Assembly (NCBI GenBank): GCA_037179385.1
Contig: CM074184.1
Coordinates: 18,184,001 to 18,248,000, forward strand
Length of the DNA stretch: 64,000 bases
DNA from: Holothuria scabra
Taxonomy: Eukaryota; Echinodermata; Holothuroidea; Aspidochirotida; Holothuriidae
Direction of reading: 5' to 3'
Numbering within the stretch: the stretch's first letter is position 1; every line of letters starts with the position of its first letter. Made by a program: the position numbers and the translations under genes. Shown here in pieces: positions 23,291 through 47,687 of this stretch. Under the pieces are notes generated by a model that made no database searches, was not told the origin of the DNA, and was given only the letters and a program-made list of their open reading frames with translations.

Positions 23291-25754
23291 TGTGAGGTTG
23301 GCCTTAAACGAACAGAATAGTTTCAACGCGGTTGAGGTGGCAAGTTTTACAAGTACAGACTGTGTTTACCCAAGAAACTTTTGCAAAGTTTGCAATACAT
23401 GGGTGCAGAAAAAGAAAAAAACGACTTAAGCTCGCCTTAGCATATGTGACCACCTCTACGCATATTAATTAGTATGGTCCTAACGGAATGACGAACTTTC
23501 ATCTACGGGTTAGGGGGAAGCACTGTTCAGTGTCATAATTGTTTCCATGGCGGGCAACTATATGCTTTGTGAGGATATCAATGCATGCCTTCACCAATAT
23601 CACCTTAAAGGAATTTCGCAAGGAAACAGTCCCAGTGGAATGTCCCCTCGAAGAACAGCAGTTTCGGCTCGGGTATTCGCGCTCACAACGGTGGAAAATT
23701 GATCGTCGTAAAGTTTCCAAAATACCTTTCCCCGGCCGGCAATAACCCTGTCTGAGTTCTCTCAAATTTTTACACATTATATCCATATTAACAAAAAATT
23801 CCATGTTTTGCGACCGTTTCTCTTAGCAAAATAGGCTAATTCGAAAATTAAATATGGAATTTTGTCAATAAAATAAGGAGAGATTTTAAAATAAGTTATC
23901 TCTTACTAAAAGGTCGTCTCCTTTCTGAAGTATTGACGAATCGCAAAAACAAGAAATTTCACAAATCTGTAGATTTTTCATTTCACACAGTGACGAATGC
24001 TGTCACAGACCGAGTGCTGTTTTTCTTGCCTTATTATGTTGTTGTTTGTTATTGTAACCGAAAAAATGTACCGCAAAGCCATTTCACATAACGCTTAAAG
24101 GCGTATTCTGGTGGTCTTTCATTTAGACCTTGAAAGAAAGACAAGATATCCTACGCCGTTTCCTCCACACCATGTTGCAATTCCTTTTTCCTGAGTCAAA
24201 AAGATATCCCACTTTAAAAATTGGTTACTTCAATTTGTTAAAAATATCTCAACTTTTAAACAAAACCACAAAAGTTAAGTAATGTGGGCACATTGTGTCA
24301 GATTGCTTTTGTTTTCTTCATAACTTAACCGTCCTGTCTGTCCTTGTAATCTGATACTGTTAGAAGAAATGTTCGAAAACCTTTTCCTGTAGATTTGCAC
24401 TATCCTGTACCATAATTACGTGGGGTAAATTTATGATGCTTCACATATAGCGGCATCAAAATTATAAATAAATTGAATGCAATGATAAATTAATGTACTG
24501 CAATGACATCACAGATTTTCCATTTTGCCTTAATTCCTAACTAAATGCATTTCTTTGAAAATATGTAACCGTCAATATGCTATTGAGATGCACTGCAGGT
24601 TTCACCTCCTGACAGACATACCTTTTCTGCATATTTTAAAATCAATGAAATTTTCTTTAAATTTTGCATTTAAATAAAAAAAAAATGGGCAAGAGGTTGA
24701 TTCGCCAAAATGAACACACGTTTATATTCGTCATTATGCTAATTTGCGGTCAGTACAAGAACAGATCTCGGCAATTTCTGTAAAAGGGCGTAGCCAATGA
24801 GGAGGGGGAGAAGGGGGCATCGCCAGTCGTTATGGCCATAGTCGTTCTTGACTCAGGTTTCGCCACCTCTTTGACAAATTTTTGGCTACTCGCCTGGTAC
24901 AACAGAATTCACCGAATTAGGTGTACCACGTTCGCAAAGCTCTAGTTTGCCGCGTAGGGTCCAGTGAGATCTGCGTGACCCAGACTGAGGATATACACAG
25001 AAAGCTCTAGCAATATGACAATTTGAACACACAAAAAATAAATTTAAAAGCAATGTGATGAGATCCCTGCACACAAATGTGAAGAGATTTCTTCAGTTTT
25101 ACACATGCAATGATCCGGGTCGGGTCCTTAAAAGGCCGTAAATCGATAGAGATACACGTTTATTGACATCCCAAGTGCAAAAGAAAGATGTCACTGGAAT
25201 TTTCTCAAACGGTATTTACAGAATGAAATCAAATTTATGTTTCAAATAGTATTAACAACCTGTATCAATTTATAAATTAATCGGTCTGAAATCGAAGGCC
25301 TGTAGGATGATAACTCCAGTTTTCTGCAAAGTTTTTCTCTGTATCAACCTTTCATGTAGGTCAGGTTCGCATAACTTTGAACCTAACCTATGAAATTTAG
25401 GTCTACCTTAAATATCCCATCTCGTCCAAGGACTTCCAGAAAGACCTGTCTGCAGCACTTGTTGTGAGAGCCTATATAAAGGGTCGTCGCTAGCGTCTCA
25501 TGTATAGGGTGCACGGTCTAAAATTCCAACTAGCTGGATGTTTTCCCAACTGATTGGAGGAGTCACCAGGCCAGTTTCTACCACTGAATATGGAAAATAT
25601 CGTGTTTCTAAAAAACAACTTAGTCTGGAACACTGAGTAACTGTCCTGGGAAAGGGTAGTAGGAGTAGGTGGATCCCCTTTGAAAAGTTTTTGCATTTTG
25701 AAAATGGTGAAGCCTAAGATGCAAAGCGGCGCTATTTTTGTCAAATCCACTTGA

Positions 25755-25900
25755 AAGGGCAGGAGCAGTCATCCCAAATTGAAGAACTGTAGTAAACTGT
25801 CCAGTTTCATGATTGGCTGTTGGGAGTCATGTGACAATGTTTTTTCTCTTAAAATGTGAAATTTACCAGTCTGAGAAATAACTGCTTGGTTTACCTTGAA
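25755..25900. mobile_element. Second copy of the short TTAA MITE family
   Basis: This stretch matches 971-1106 along its length. Shared stretches include TGATTGGCTGTTGGGAGTCA against TGATTGGCTCTTGAAGGTCA, then CATGTGACA and a similar ending, TTTACCTTGAATGTGCAACA. Its TTAA flanks have decayed (TTGA on both sides). Confidence 0.5.
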
Positions 25901-26639
25901 TGTGCAACAGTAAAGTCATTAAATATATAATGGAAGATACTTTGAAGAGAAAGAAGATGAAAATTGTGTTATTTAGCTTTTTCTTCAAAATAAGTTTGGG
26001 GGACTGCTCTTTACCTTTAACGTTAGCCTTTAAACATGTATAGAAATAACGACTATGGCTTTTAACTGCAAAGGAACTATTGTATACAAGTTTCACCGAA
26101 AATTAGTGCACACAAGTTCTAATCTAGAGGACTTAGGGACCGTGGCAAGACTTTCCTCGAGGGGGCATGCATGCATGCATTACGACGTGAGATACGTACC
26201 GCTAAATCGACTAAGATGAGCGCCTCTACGGTCTCACTGCTCCATTTGAGTAGTGTTCTAGAGCGTCAAGTGCATTTCGTCAAAGAAGTTCTTTTAACTC
26301 TGTTTTGGACCAAATTTTGTCAAAATAGCCCGTCAGTTGGGCAATGAAAGTCCATGAATATGAAAGAGAACTTGAAAAAGTGTGGATGTTGAAAATTTGG
26401 GCAATTTTGATGGTGATTTAGACGAGAAATGGCTGTGATTTTCCGTCTTGGTGAAGATGTTAGGGGTGGGTGTACCCTACAAAAATTTTAAGTCCTTCTT
26501 GCTCAAAATCTACACGGTCATAGTAAGGTAATTTTGTAGTGACATGATGAGCAAACTTGCCAGCCATCAAATGATGGGTGTCTTGAAATAGCTGTGAACT
26601 TTGGCAAGGCTGCAGGGGCCTCGAAAGGGAGCTAATTTA

Positions 26640-27105
26640 GTGTTTAAATCAATGGTGGAAATTGTTGTCGGCGTGAATCCCTATTAGTTGAAGCTAGAAT
26701 ATTTTGAAAAAAAAATCGATACTCCTCAGATAATCGGAAATGGCATCTTTAACAAGGGATACACAAACGTGAAATATTACAGATCTTAAGCCTGGGGGAT
26801 GAATCTAGAAGAACGAAACCAACGATTTTCTAAGCAGAGCGCCACAATTAGTTGAAGTGGAGCTAACAGAAAATTTTGATGTTATTGCTTTTTAACGGCA
26901 ACAAAGTTGAGAAAACTTCAACAGTGAGCTTGCTGACGTTCATGCTATGCTGTAGGTTATGGGCAGAGGGTTCTTTGCCAAAAGATGCAATCGTTGCCCA
27001 CAAAACTTAAGAGAAGCGCCAAGATAGTCGGCGCGGAGCCTAAACAGAAAAAATTTACAACTATCGAATTTTTAGAAAGCCGAAAATGGCTTTTGCCAGT
27101 CATAT
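26640..27105 (-). repeat. Cluster of three modules of the GGTGGCGCTCCG family
   Basis: On the minus strand three diverged copies follow one another (about 26655-26760, 26820-26880 and 27005-27100). They share GCCATTTCCGATTATCTGAG-like heads and CAACTAATTGTGGCGCTCTG-like tails. The outer limits of the parent element are not visible. Confidence 0.45.
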
Positions 27106-29263
27106 AAGTAACTCCAAGAAGTTGTTTACTCTTAGCAGTCGTTTTTTGAACTTTCGTTTGCAAATGTTCACTTCAATAAGAAACGAAAAAAATGCATTAC
27201 GATCAGAAATTTTTCAAATAAAATGTACACCACTTTAATTTATGCGGTAAATACTTCGGGCTCAGTATTTACCGTTCCCATCCCGTCTGCCTTTGTGATC
27301 TGGCAGTTAAAACAGGGAGTTACCGTACTGTTTTGTAACAACACCCTGGTTACAGACATCCTAAAACTTTTTGCAACTTACCCCTGAGCAATATTCTACC
27401 ATTTCGGGTGAACTGATGTCCAAATAACGAATTAAGTGAGACTGACAAATAATTGATTTTGTAGGCTACCGGAATGTTTCGCCAAGTTTCATCAGACGCG
27501 CGAACTTAATTTACAGTGGGAAGTTCTCTTCTTGCTAAGAACAGTCGCCGGCAACAAATAAAGGGACCACTAACTCTAACTTACCAATAGCAGGTCTATA
27601 TGCTTCTTCGACTCTGCGAGAAGGAACTGAACTGCTGAGCACATCAAAAAGCCTACTGAACACTCTGTCACACCTGAGCGGTTCGTAAACTTAAGAAAGA
27701 ATTTACTTAACAAATATAAGGGCTGAATGAGATTGTTCAAATTGGTAATTCGGTAATGGAGACTGGGTACGCAAGGAAATATTTGCAAACAAACACATGT
27801 GACTGTATGCTACACCATCGTAATAGGTATCAATCCAACAATGAGGTTAGTTGGGTCCACATAATGACCCTTACAACGTAGTTTATAGTGTTAAGCTACC
27901 ACTGACACGCTAATCATAATTTAGCAACTTATAAGGCAAAGTCGGCTAGTTATGTGGTCCACCCGAAGGTGCTTCATTTCGGCGCGCAACCGACTTCGTC
28001 GGTTGGGCAACGCGTTAATTCTTTTGACAAGCCTATGCCGGTCAAGTGGGAGGAAGGCCGCCTCACGTAGTGTCCATGCGCACGAAACACGCGAAAACTT
28101 TTCTCCAGTCTTGTGAGATTTTCCACCTTCTTTTGCAATACAGCATGGAGCTCTGAACAGGACATTGGATGGCAGCCGTTCTTCAGTATAGATGGTGTTT
28201 ATTACATCATAGTGTTTTACTCAGACCAATTTTTTTCATTTTTAATACAACAGGTAAATTTTGAAGAAAATTTGTGGTACGTGTGCCGCCGGTCTCAAAA
28301 TCCAGTTTTCCAGTCATTACGTAAAGCATGCTAGTAGTGCTCAACGAGTCTGCTTTGCATGAACTTCCAAGTGATGCAGGGCAGACCTCGACGGAGCGGA
28401 AAAATATTGCTGTGTGCTAAGAAGACTATCTAAGCGGAGCTCCACCATCAGTTTATTTACTCCTAGCCCCTTCCAAAGCTGTCTTGAGCTCTTCTTTGTA
28501 CAGATGCAAAAATGCATATTACATTGTTCATAAACTTATCTTGAGGAACTTACATGTCCATTTATGCATTCAACTAACTCTCTGTGCGTGTTAAAAATGT
28601 CAGCTATATCCTGCACCTTTTAACTTTGATGACAGTCACACATCATTCAGTAATTGAGAAGTTTGCTTACTCCTAAAAATTACTTGGGGTGAAAAACCAT
28701 GATACCAGATTTCGGGGGAAATCCCCTTCCACTGACCCTGAACTTATCATTGGGACCATGGGTGTAAATCTCGGGGATTGGGGGATATATCCCCCAATAC
28801 TTGACTAGAGAGGATGATCAATGTAATCATCTCCCAATCTTTTGTCTACACATACGTGTATGCTGACATCTACAGTGGCAATTACATTTCTTCTCCACTT
28901 TCACATGATCAGGTGATCGTTTAAACTACGCGTGTAATAATTATGATGGCTGTGTAGGTAAGCTACATTAGAAAGTTTCCATACTTTTAACAGATCTCAA
29001 AAAGTGTTTCGAGCCATAAAAGTCACATACTTTAAGTTTCTGTCATTGATGCTCGGTAGTCTCCCATATTCACTGAAATATTCAAAACCGGTCACGTATG
29101 ATTTGTTTAACCAAGTTGACTGGCTTTTCACGGAGGCGTGCCTTCCCGATTCAATTGCTAGTTGCCGGAGATAACCCTATGAGTTTTAAGCTTTACAATA
29201 AATTATTGTCTTGTTCAATTTCAATCCTCTAGTGCAAGTTCTCTAAGAGTTTTGTGCTCTTAA

Positions 29264-29559
29264 AGGGACAATCCTCTCACTCCAAGCTACACTTCTCGTA
29301 TAGGGTAACAGAAACTCTCAACTAGCTCAGTTTTTTGATTGACTGCTAATTCAAACAATGCAGAGTACTAGAACTTATATTACACAGCACAAACTGTTCT
29401 GATAGTGTTTTGATTATACACATTGAGCTTTCTATATTCACCCTGAAGCAATAAAATGAGATTGTGTCTGGAGGAGGGTGAATTTCAGACAATTGTGGGA
29501 GGGGCTTAATCAAGAAGGTTAGGAGAATTGGTACTGTTTGGGATGAGAAAATTGGGCCT
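29264..29559. mobile_element. TTAA MITE (300-bp family), intron 1 of copy 1
   Basis: TTAA at 29260-29263 and 29560-29563. Left end AGGGACAATCCTCTCACTCC; right end GGGATGAGAAAATTGGGCCT. The core is TTTTTTGATTGACTGCTAAT, then AACAATGCAGAGT. 296 bp, non-coding. Confidence 0.75.
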
Positions 29560-30662
29560 TTAAGAGTCTTTCCTAAATGTTTAAATATGTCATTACCCAA
29601 AAACACTACCGCTGAAATATACCCCTAAGAGCAGCCTTTTCGGGCCTCTGAGGCGTTAAAACCCTCCCGGACTTCGCACCTGGACCCCAACCGAGATGAG
29701 CTTATAGCGCACGTTTCGCATGCAAATGTTCTAGGTTTGTCGTAATTCAAGCCAACCCCTAAAATAAAAAAGAATCTTTGCCCATCATAAATAGAGACAG
29801 TAGCCCTTTCACACAACATAATGTTGTGTACAAATAGGAATGTTGCAAGTAGCAGCAAAACCGACCTGAACTTCTTTGGATTTAATATATAGTGATTCGG
29901 TAGAATAACGCATACATGGAAATCTTACACACTTTTTGCGATAACAATACTCAAAAATATTGGGGCAACATGGCCCGTCCCCCATGATAGCAGCCCATGA
30001 CGGGGAAGGCACGCTTGTCACGTTCATGGTCGCAAACAGACAGTACCTAACCTTCGTTAGCAGCTGGGCCTTTGGAAGCCATTCTGACTCGGATGTGAGA
30101 GGTCGAGTTATTGCTCAACGAAAAAAAAGCAAATGCCCGTTCCTCACGGGTTACAATCGGGACTTTTGTCAGAAATTTCAACCAAACAAAAGCGAACAAA
30201 CGAAATTTGACCCGACTTCCCGTCTTATATATAGACCTAAATGTAGGTGCCTGTTTACTAGGGAAAACCTTTTACACATATAATTACAATTTGCATTACC
30301 GTATCACTGGGTCCTCACAAACATTTCATTTAACTTACACTCATCTGGCGGCAATTCTACACAGTTTGTGAAAGGTACTTATTCCCGAAAAATTCCATTC
30401 GAGCAAATTGGTCATGCCGTTTCTGTGTTAATCATACCAAGGGTCCGGTTCCCTGTGTTCGGGTTGGTCATAGATCACTTTGCTGCACAGTGTCGTTGAC
30501 AACGAACGACCTACAAGAATCCTGACCTATGCAGCATATAAGGCAGAACTCGTTTTACCACGATAGTTTACTGAGACTCAATTGACAAACGTCGTTGACC
30601 ATTTACTCTTTCACTTGAACAAAATGTAAATTAGGTATACTCGCTTAAGAACGAAAACTTAC

Positions 30663-30800
30663 CTGTTGGAAATTTCTTGGTATTTATTCAGTGGAGCCAG
30701 CCAGCCTGCTCGATGAATTCAGCAAGTGCTGTTTTTGAAGAATATATGTAGAAACATTTAAGGTGACGTACTCTGTAAATTTCGATTCGGTTAGTTGTTC
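30663..30800 (-). other. Candidate non-coding first exon and promoter side of GRB2 copy 1
   Basis: The minus strand has a perfect donor, CAACAG|GTAAGT, at 30663. It is the kind of site needed to pair with the 5' UTR acceptor at 12756. It lies between the two genes, where the start of copy 1 is expected. No TATA box or other fixed promoter mark is claimed, and the upstream limit given is arbitrary. The evidence is one splice-site match plus position. Confidence 0.25.
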
Positions 30801-31795
30801 AGTAGTAGTCAATACTGATTTACCTTTACAATAGAGGTGATAGTACTCGGCTTCTACTTTTTACGTTCGACGAAACAGACGGCACTCGACCGTTTCTGCC
30901 ACCTGACCAGAGGATTAGTCTTTGTCAAGATGATATTACACATTTTGCTGCTTAAAAAACAATATCGAGGGCGCGCTTCAAACTCGTTGGTCAGAGCCGT
31001 ATATTATATGGCTCTGTAGTTGGTATATAGATTTACTTCTTCTGCTTCAGGAAGTGTAAAACTGAGGTGAGGATGTCTGAAGGTGCTGAGGGTGTACTCA
31101 GAATACTCGCAAATGTTACATCCAACTAGGTATTAGAGGGTTACCAGTCGTTTCACCCTTGCCATTTCCTCCTCAAGAGGAAGTCGTTTCCCCCCAAAAG
31201 TGGAAGTCCCCCCCCCCCCATACACGTTATTCTACTAAAATTACCATGACGTAGTACATCAAACTATTGTTGCATTTATAAAGTAAAAAATATACTATGA
31301 AACTGTAATTGGGGAAATTATGACGAAAGCTTAAATCAACAACTCTGCAGGAAAGTTGCTTTTGAATCGACAATGCCAACCGATCAATCAAATGTCCGTC
31401 GAATTGACCTGGTAGTTTCTTGCACATCCAAAATGAATTACGCCTAACATGCAACTCCACCAATTTCGTTCGCATAATTTTTTAGTTCTAAAAGAGTTAA
31501 TGCACTGATTGATGTTATGATTTAAGTTTCTGCTCTTGTTGCTACTTCCTTGGGGCAGAACTGTTAGAAGAAAGTAGGCCTACATGAACGATGTGCCGTG
31601 TAGCTGGCCTAGTCAACAAGATGAAAACCAACTATGTCAACATTCAAAACAATCGCGCACGAACTCCTTTACCATCTTTTTAAACAACTTTATTTCATAC
31701 TGAAAGAGAATCAGATAAGAATATTTTAATTCATTGACAACGTTTTGTCAATAACAATCAATTTTTGGAAAGGCCATTGCTGCCGGGTTAAGGAG

Positions 31796-31905
31796 CGAAC
31801 TGGTTAGTGCTTGGGGTGAACGGACAGGTTTTGGGGTGAACTGGTAAACGCTTGGGGCAAACTGATATTTTCGGGGCGAACTGGTTGGGGCAAACTGGCA
31901 AGGGA
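31796..31905. repeat. Minisatellite of GGGGYGAACTGGT units
   Basis: GCGAACTGG, GGGGTGAACGG, GGGGTGAACTGG, GGGGCAAACTG, GGGGCGAACTGG and GGGGCAAACTGG follow one another at spacings of about 15-28 bp. A long G-run comes next. It lies just upstream of the presumed 5' end of GRB2 copy 1. Confidence 0.65.
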
Positions 31906-32225
31906 GGGGGGGGGGGGGAGGGGCGACCGGGTACCGTTTTAGAGTCTTCAAAAGAGATTTCCAGAGAACGAATTGTACCTCGGAAATCCATGCCTTCAAC
32001 CGCTATGGAAGTATGGGTGTGTTTACGGGGGTTGCATGTAGAATATGTCGAGCGTATTTACAAGCCTTGACGTAAGAGGCGACAAACGGGAAGGAATTGC
32101 ACCGCGTTGGAACTTTATTTGAAGCCGAACTTTAAACGTAGTAAACTGAAAAAAAAACCTGCCCTCCCTACAACTATAGCAAAAGCAGAGATTTAAGAGG
32201 TGATTGAAGATCGTTAGGGTTACGT

Positions 32226-32502
32226 CAGTGGTGTAGCTACATGTACCAACAGGGTTGCAACTCCTGACTCTGAAAGCTGAGAAATTCGGAAATTTGCTCA
32301 GCTGTGTTGGGCAGCTAGGAGGGAAGGGGACGAAGAGAAACATGCGTGGGAAGTGATATTTCCAGCCATCTGGGAGGCATTTGGGGCCAAAATTTTCTTG
32401 CTATCCGTGCTAGCCCAAGAGGGGCTGCCCACTGAGAGTCTACTCAGGGACAGCTCCCCTCAGAAAAAAAAAAAAAAAAAAAACCTGCTGGCTATGCAAC
32501 TA
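32226..32502. mobile_element. Probable decayed hAT MITE at the edge of the CpG-poor block
   Basis: The left end CAGTGGTGTAGCTAC and the right end TGGCTATGCAACTA resemble complementary hAT termini. It holds one dispersed module (ATTTCCAGCCATCTGGGAGG, near 32355) and an A-tract. No target duplication survives. Confidence 0.45.
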
Positions 32503-35500
32503 AATTAATAAATAATGCATACAAGTCATTTTTTTTTCAAAGTAATTACTCTCTCTGATATATTGTGATATATTGCATATATAAAATTTGACTAAAGTGC
32601 TTTACAATGAACAAATTTACAGTCAGATAAACTACATTAGTACAGAAATTCACATAAAGATAAACCAACAATCTATAATTTAACACAAATACAACACACT
32701 GAGTGCCAGTTAAACACTGAGTTTAATACAACCATTAATGACTGGGTACTGTAGCTTGGGAGTTCCTTCTGAAATAAACGGAGGAAGCTTAAACTTATTT
32801 TGAAGCAGTTGCTAAATCTTACAGTTTCTTCTTATTTCTCTTCAAAGTATCTTTCGTAATGTTTTAGGAATTCATCATCGCATATTTCCAAGGTAAACTA
32901 AGCACCAACTCCTTACAGAAAAGTGCACTAAGCCACTTCAAGTTGGGGTGAATCCATTTCCTCCTTAACTATGCTAAAACTGTAAGGCCTCATGAGTGTT
33001 TTGAAGGGCACACCACCATAACGCTTCCATTTTCATGTCTCTCTCCTAGCGACATCATTTACTTGTGCAGCCACGTAAAAAATAACTTAATTCTCATCAA
33101 CTACTTCGAAAAAAATCCTTTGCCAGGTCTATTTCTATTCCAAATCAATTTTTGAGAATATTCTTCCTGGCCCCTCATTTATATTACTTTGTGTATCTGG
33201 GTTGTCTTTGTCAAGTCACACCAGTCTCTGGGCATCAGGAATGACAAAAGATTTATCCGTGGAATTGGGCCAGAGTGGTTTGGGGCAATCTGTTTCTCCC
33301 ATAACTGTCCAAAATGATGTCAATGATTAAATTTTCTTTCGAAAAAGAAATCACATGAAAATGATCATCTCAGCCTGGGAGGGTTTTAGTTTTTGGTGTC
33401 CACAATTCGCCTGACTGGAGATGAGAATTATGTTACTTTTATTGCATTACATTTTTTCTTAACAAAGTGCTTAAATAAAAGAATATTTTGATATTGTGTA
33501 AATGGTTACTGCCAACATTGTAATGACTGGTCTTGAAATAAAAAAATGAATGTGAATTAGAAATCGACCAATACAAATGCTGCTATTCCATATAAAGAGA
33601 CATATGCAAGATTAAGTCTTTCCTGCATTCTGAAAAAATCCCTGAAAAAACTGGACATGAATCAACATTCACAATTTCAGGTAAAATTAAGTTGATCTCC
33701 TCTCATTTACAGCACCTAGCAACACCTAGGAGCAAACATTTCTTTGGGTAACACCCCACTGCTCAACCTTAAAACCACTGTGAGAAATGTCTGTTTTTTG
33801 CAACACTAGATGAGGACAGGAAGCTAAGGAAAATGTTTCTCAATTTTTTAAAACAGCACTCGTAATTTCCCGTGAAGTGTGAATTGTAGAAGACCTGGAA
33901 AATTAAAAACTCAAGGCCTGTAACCTCCTAAAAACCACTAAAACTGGCTAGGATTTTATTACTTCTACTGTTCTTTAAACCTCTCCGACTTATAATTCAT
34001 CATACTATGAACAATATCATTTCATGGCAAACAGTATTTCATTCCAATGTTTTCACATATAAATGGGTAAAATTCTTTCATTAAAGGTCAGGACTTCAGA
34101 TTTCACTGCACTTGTTACATTCATCTAAAGAGTTCACAATAAATTTATCTTCTCTGGCTATATAATGGACAAAGCAATAAACAAGTTATACTTCAAAAAT
34201 TGCATGACAGAAATAGCACTCAAATACTGATAAAAGGATTTTAAAAGCCACAACAAATTTATACAAACTTCAAATATAAACACACTGGAATAGTAATATG
34301 GTGACAACTTGTAATAAATTCATATAAACATATCAATAAGTATATTTTCTGCACACTGCCTGTCATAAAAACAAGTTTACTGTTTCAGATGTCATTTCAA
34401 GTCAGAACTATCTCATTCTCTTATCCTTTTTTAATCAAACCTATATGATACCCATATCAATCAGTATGTGACTTATGGGGGGGGGGGGGGGAGGGGTGGT
34501 GTTAAGAAGCTATGAAGCTGTTACCAAGGTGATATTGGTACAGAGGTGGGTAAAATAAGATGGATTTTTTCTAAACACAAACATATTCTTTTAAAACACT
34601 AATTTATTGGACTTTCCAACTCATTTCAAGGATTTTCCAGAAGTCTTCTATACAAATTTTGAAAAGTTAGTGTCCTACATGGTAATCTCAGACACAGACC
34701 ACCCTGCTGGTTTAGAAAGGCCAATTTCAATTTACTCCAAAATATTTAAATGCATTATTTATAACCCATTCAATTTCAGTAAAAAAAATTTGTTTAGCTA
34801 CCCTTGAAATATTTCAGTTTTAAATATGACTAATGATATAAGTACAACAAAAAACAAGGTATGATTCAGGTTTAAATTGGGGGAAGCACTGGCACCATTG
34901 TGTGCCATACATACAGTAGTTCACTATTTGAATACAGTACATCAGTTAAGTATATATAATCATTCAATACTGAATATGAGGTTACAACGCATACAAAAAT
35001 ACCCTAACATAAAAACAGTAACCCAAGGCAAGTCAATATCAACATTGTAGAAATTAAAAATTCATCCAAAACTCCTCACATTTTTTTTTTTCTGAAGAGT
35101 TCTCCTCAACATTTGAAAAACAATAGGTTGCACCATTTATCTTCCTCCCCTACTGCTCTTTTTACCACTCCTCATGCTAAACAATATCATTCAAAAGGAG
35201 GGGGAAACATCATACATTTTGAGGGACACAGCTTCAGACCTAAAATACATCCAATCAACATACCAATGATAGTAAGAGCTACTTGCAATTTTGCACCACC
35301 AAATTTAAAGTACACTTCAATTTATGAAAGAAATGCAAACAGGAAGTAATGGGTAAGCCTAGATCTAAATGTGAATATTCAAAAATCTCAATTTGTTCAC
35401 TCTATCTAAGTAAAGTTTTAATGATGGCAAGATTTTGCTCTTTGCTGACATCACCTTTGCTTAATCAATCACAAAGGCACTAATCCGAGTTGTAATCAAC

Positions 35501-37116
35501 TAAAAAAAGTTAGGTTGAAAACAGTTCAAAGACAGTACAGTACTTGAAGAAAAAATTTCCTTCACTTGCAATTTTTTTTCATTGCTTTTCAGCATATTTA
35601 CACCATTTTATGGATTGGGAAAAGAATAAACATCTGGTTTTCTCCAAGGAGTGTGTAAAATGCTTCTCTAAAATAGAACTCGAGCTGCATAGCTTTTGCA
35701 ATTAATGAATGAGTTATAGTTCAGCTGCACCTCATTATATATTAAACAAAAGTAAATAGCAAAAAATTTACAGCAAAATTATTTCCTTCTAAATATCATG
35801 ATTTGTGTATATATGCAATATTGCATGGTTAATACAAAATGTAATTCTGATGATTTATGTCTGAAATAAATGAATGACAAAGTATATCTTGATCTAAAAG
35901 TGACAAACCTTGCTGTTTTGACCTGATGCATACAAAAACAAAACTAAAATTTAATATAGTACTAGTTACTTGATGAATTATGGCATGTTATTCTCTTAGT
36001 AGTGTGTTATCAAAGTTGTAAAACAGGTTCTATTAAAAGGAGTAATAAACAGCATTGCACAAATAACTAGCTAATCACTTGTATACTATATCTTAAGAGT
36101 CTCATTACATCCAGTTTGAGAGAAAGGTGATGCCTGCACTAGAAACTGTTTGTTTACCACCATGTCATTAGTTCACCCTTTACCACTTCATCCTCTAGTG
36201 ACCCCAACAGCCCCCCTTACCATTCATAGGTTGGGGGCATGATAAAGGATGTAAAATAGCTTGTAGGGAGTGAGGTAGGGCAAAATGTTGGGGGGGGGGG
36301 ATGGTAGGGTGCAGAAAGGAGTTTTAAAACCAACAGCGAACTCACAAAAATGTCTGGGGGGGGGGTTACCCAATATGCCTTAAAAGAAGTTTCAATACAG
36401 AAATGAATCAAATGATGGACTTCAATGGTAACCTAAGGCAAATTTTTATAACTCCATGCTTTTCATACCACGAACTGTGGAACATTTTAACAACTAAATT
36501 ACTAACAAAAGTCCTCTACGCTTTGGAAAGACACACAATCTCCTGCTTGCTTTATTTGGGCACAGATTTTGGAAGGCAGACTAGTCATTACCTGAGGTTG
36601 GATTGATCTAAAGTTTTTAGCAAACTGAACGTATGAGGATAAATTGGCAAGGTTGTAAAATTACTATGAACCTTTGAAAACATTAAGACCCCCATACATG
36701 ATCAATTTTTTTGTCAATTGACTCATGTCAAGTAATTGACGTTCCTCACACGCGATCAACGTTTTTTCAACCTGAGAGTCAACTTTCATTCTGATCAAAA
36801 TCTGTGAAATGCAAGGATCTATCAAAATTTAGTTCTAGCTCTGGGAGCTACTCCAAACTGTATAAAGAAGTGGAAGTGGTTGAAAAAATTGACAAGTAAT
36901 CAATAAATATCAAAGAAACTTTGATCCCTCAATAGTTGTTTCAATGAAATTGATTCAATTAATTCACCATCAATGTCCCCACACACGATTATATATTAAT
37001 TTGTTTTAATCAATTAATTGACATCAATTAATTGATGAAAACATTGATTGGGTGGTAACGGCTAAAGAACACCATTTTTTCAGTTAAGGATATATGGTTA
37101 TTTCTGAAATGAAATA
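32500..37116 (-). other. Repeat-poor 3' flank or long 3' UTR of GRB2 copy 2
   Basis: Between the copy 2 stop and about 32.5 kb I see no coding exon and almost no dispersed repeats, apart from G-runs near 34475 and 36290 and an imperfect foldback at 36690-37060. The stretch is AT-rich and CpG-poor like the gene body, which suggests it was transcribed with it. Several minus-strand AATAAA or ATTAAA hexamers occur (for example near 33440 and 32721), and none is decisive. A 3' UTR of up to 4.6 kb is possible; a short UTR followed by plain flank is the alternative. Confidence 0.35.
36690..37060. repeat. Imperfect foldback rich in TCAATTAATTGA
   Basis: The left part (GATCAATTTTTTTGTCAATTG, then GTCAAGTAATTGAC) is roughly the reverse complement of the right part (TCAATTAATTGACATC, then CAATTAATTGATG). 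It is about 370 bp long and starts some 60 nt past the copy 2 stop codon, so it would lie in the 3' UTR. It is probably an old MITE; I found no clean target duplication. Confidence 0.35.

Positions 37117-47687
<10,571 letters not shown>

Larger units (their letters stand above)
12756..30662 (-). other. Long first intron of GRB2 copy 1 (repeat-filled)
   Basis: If the donor at 30663 is right, this 17.9-kb stretch is one intron. It contains the foldback at 13351, the hAT elements at 15144 and 18863, the SINE at 18613, the palindrome at 20968, the 156-bp array at 22783 and the MITEs at 16428, 25755 and 29264. In between (14000-15100, 16900-18600, 21500-22780, 23300-25750, 27110-28400) I see only AT-rich non-coding DNA with no supported exon or RNA gene. 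Open frames there are short and lack domain motifs. Confidence 0.4.

Noticed and set aside
29960..30283. 107-codon plus-strand frame
   Set aside because: No domain, codon bias or splice signals that I can recognise; it overlaps other frames on both strands.
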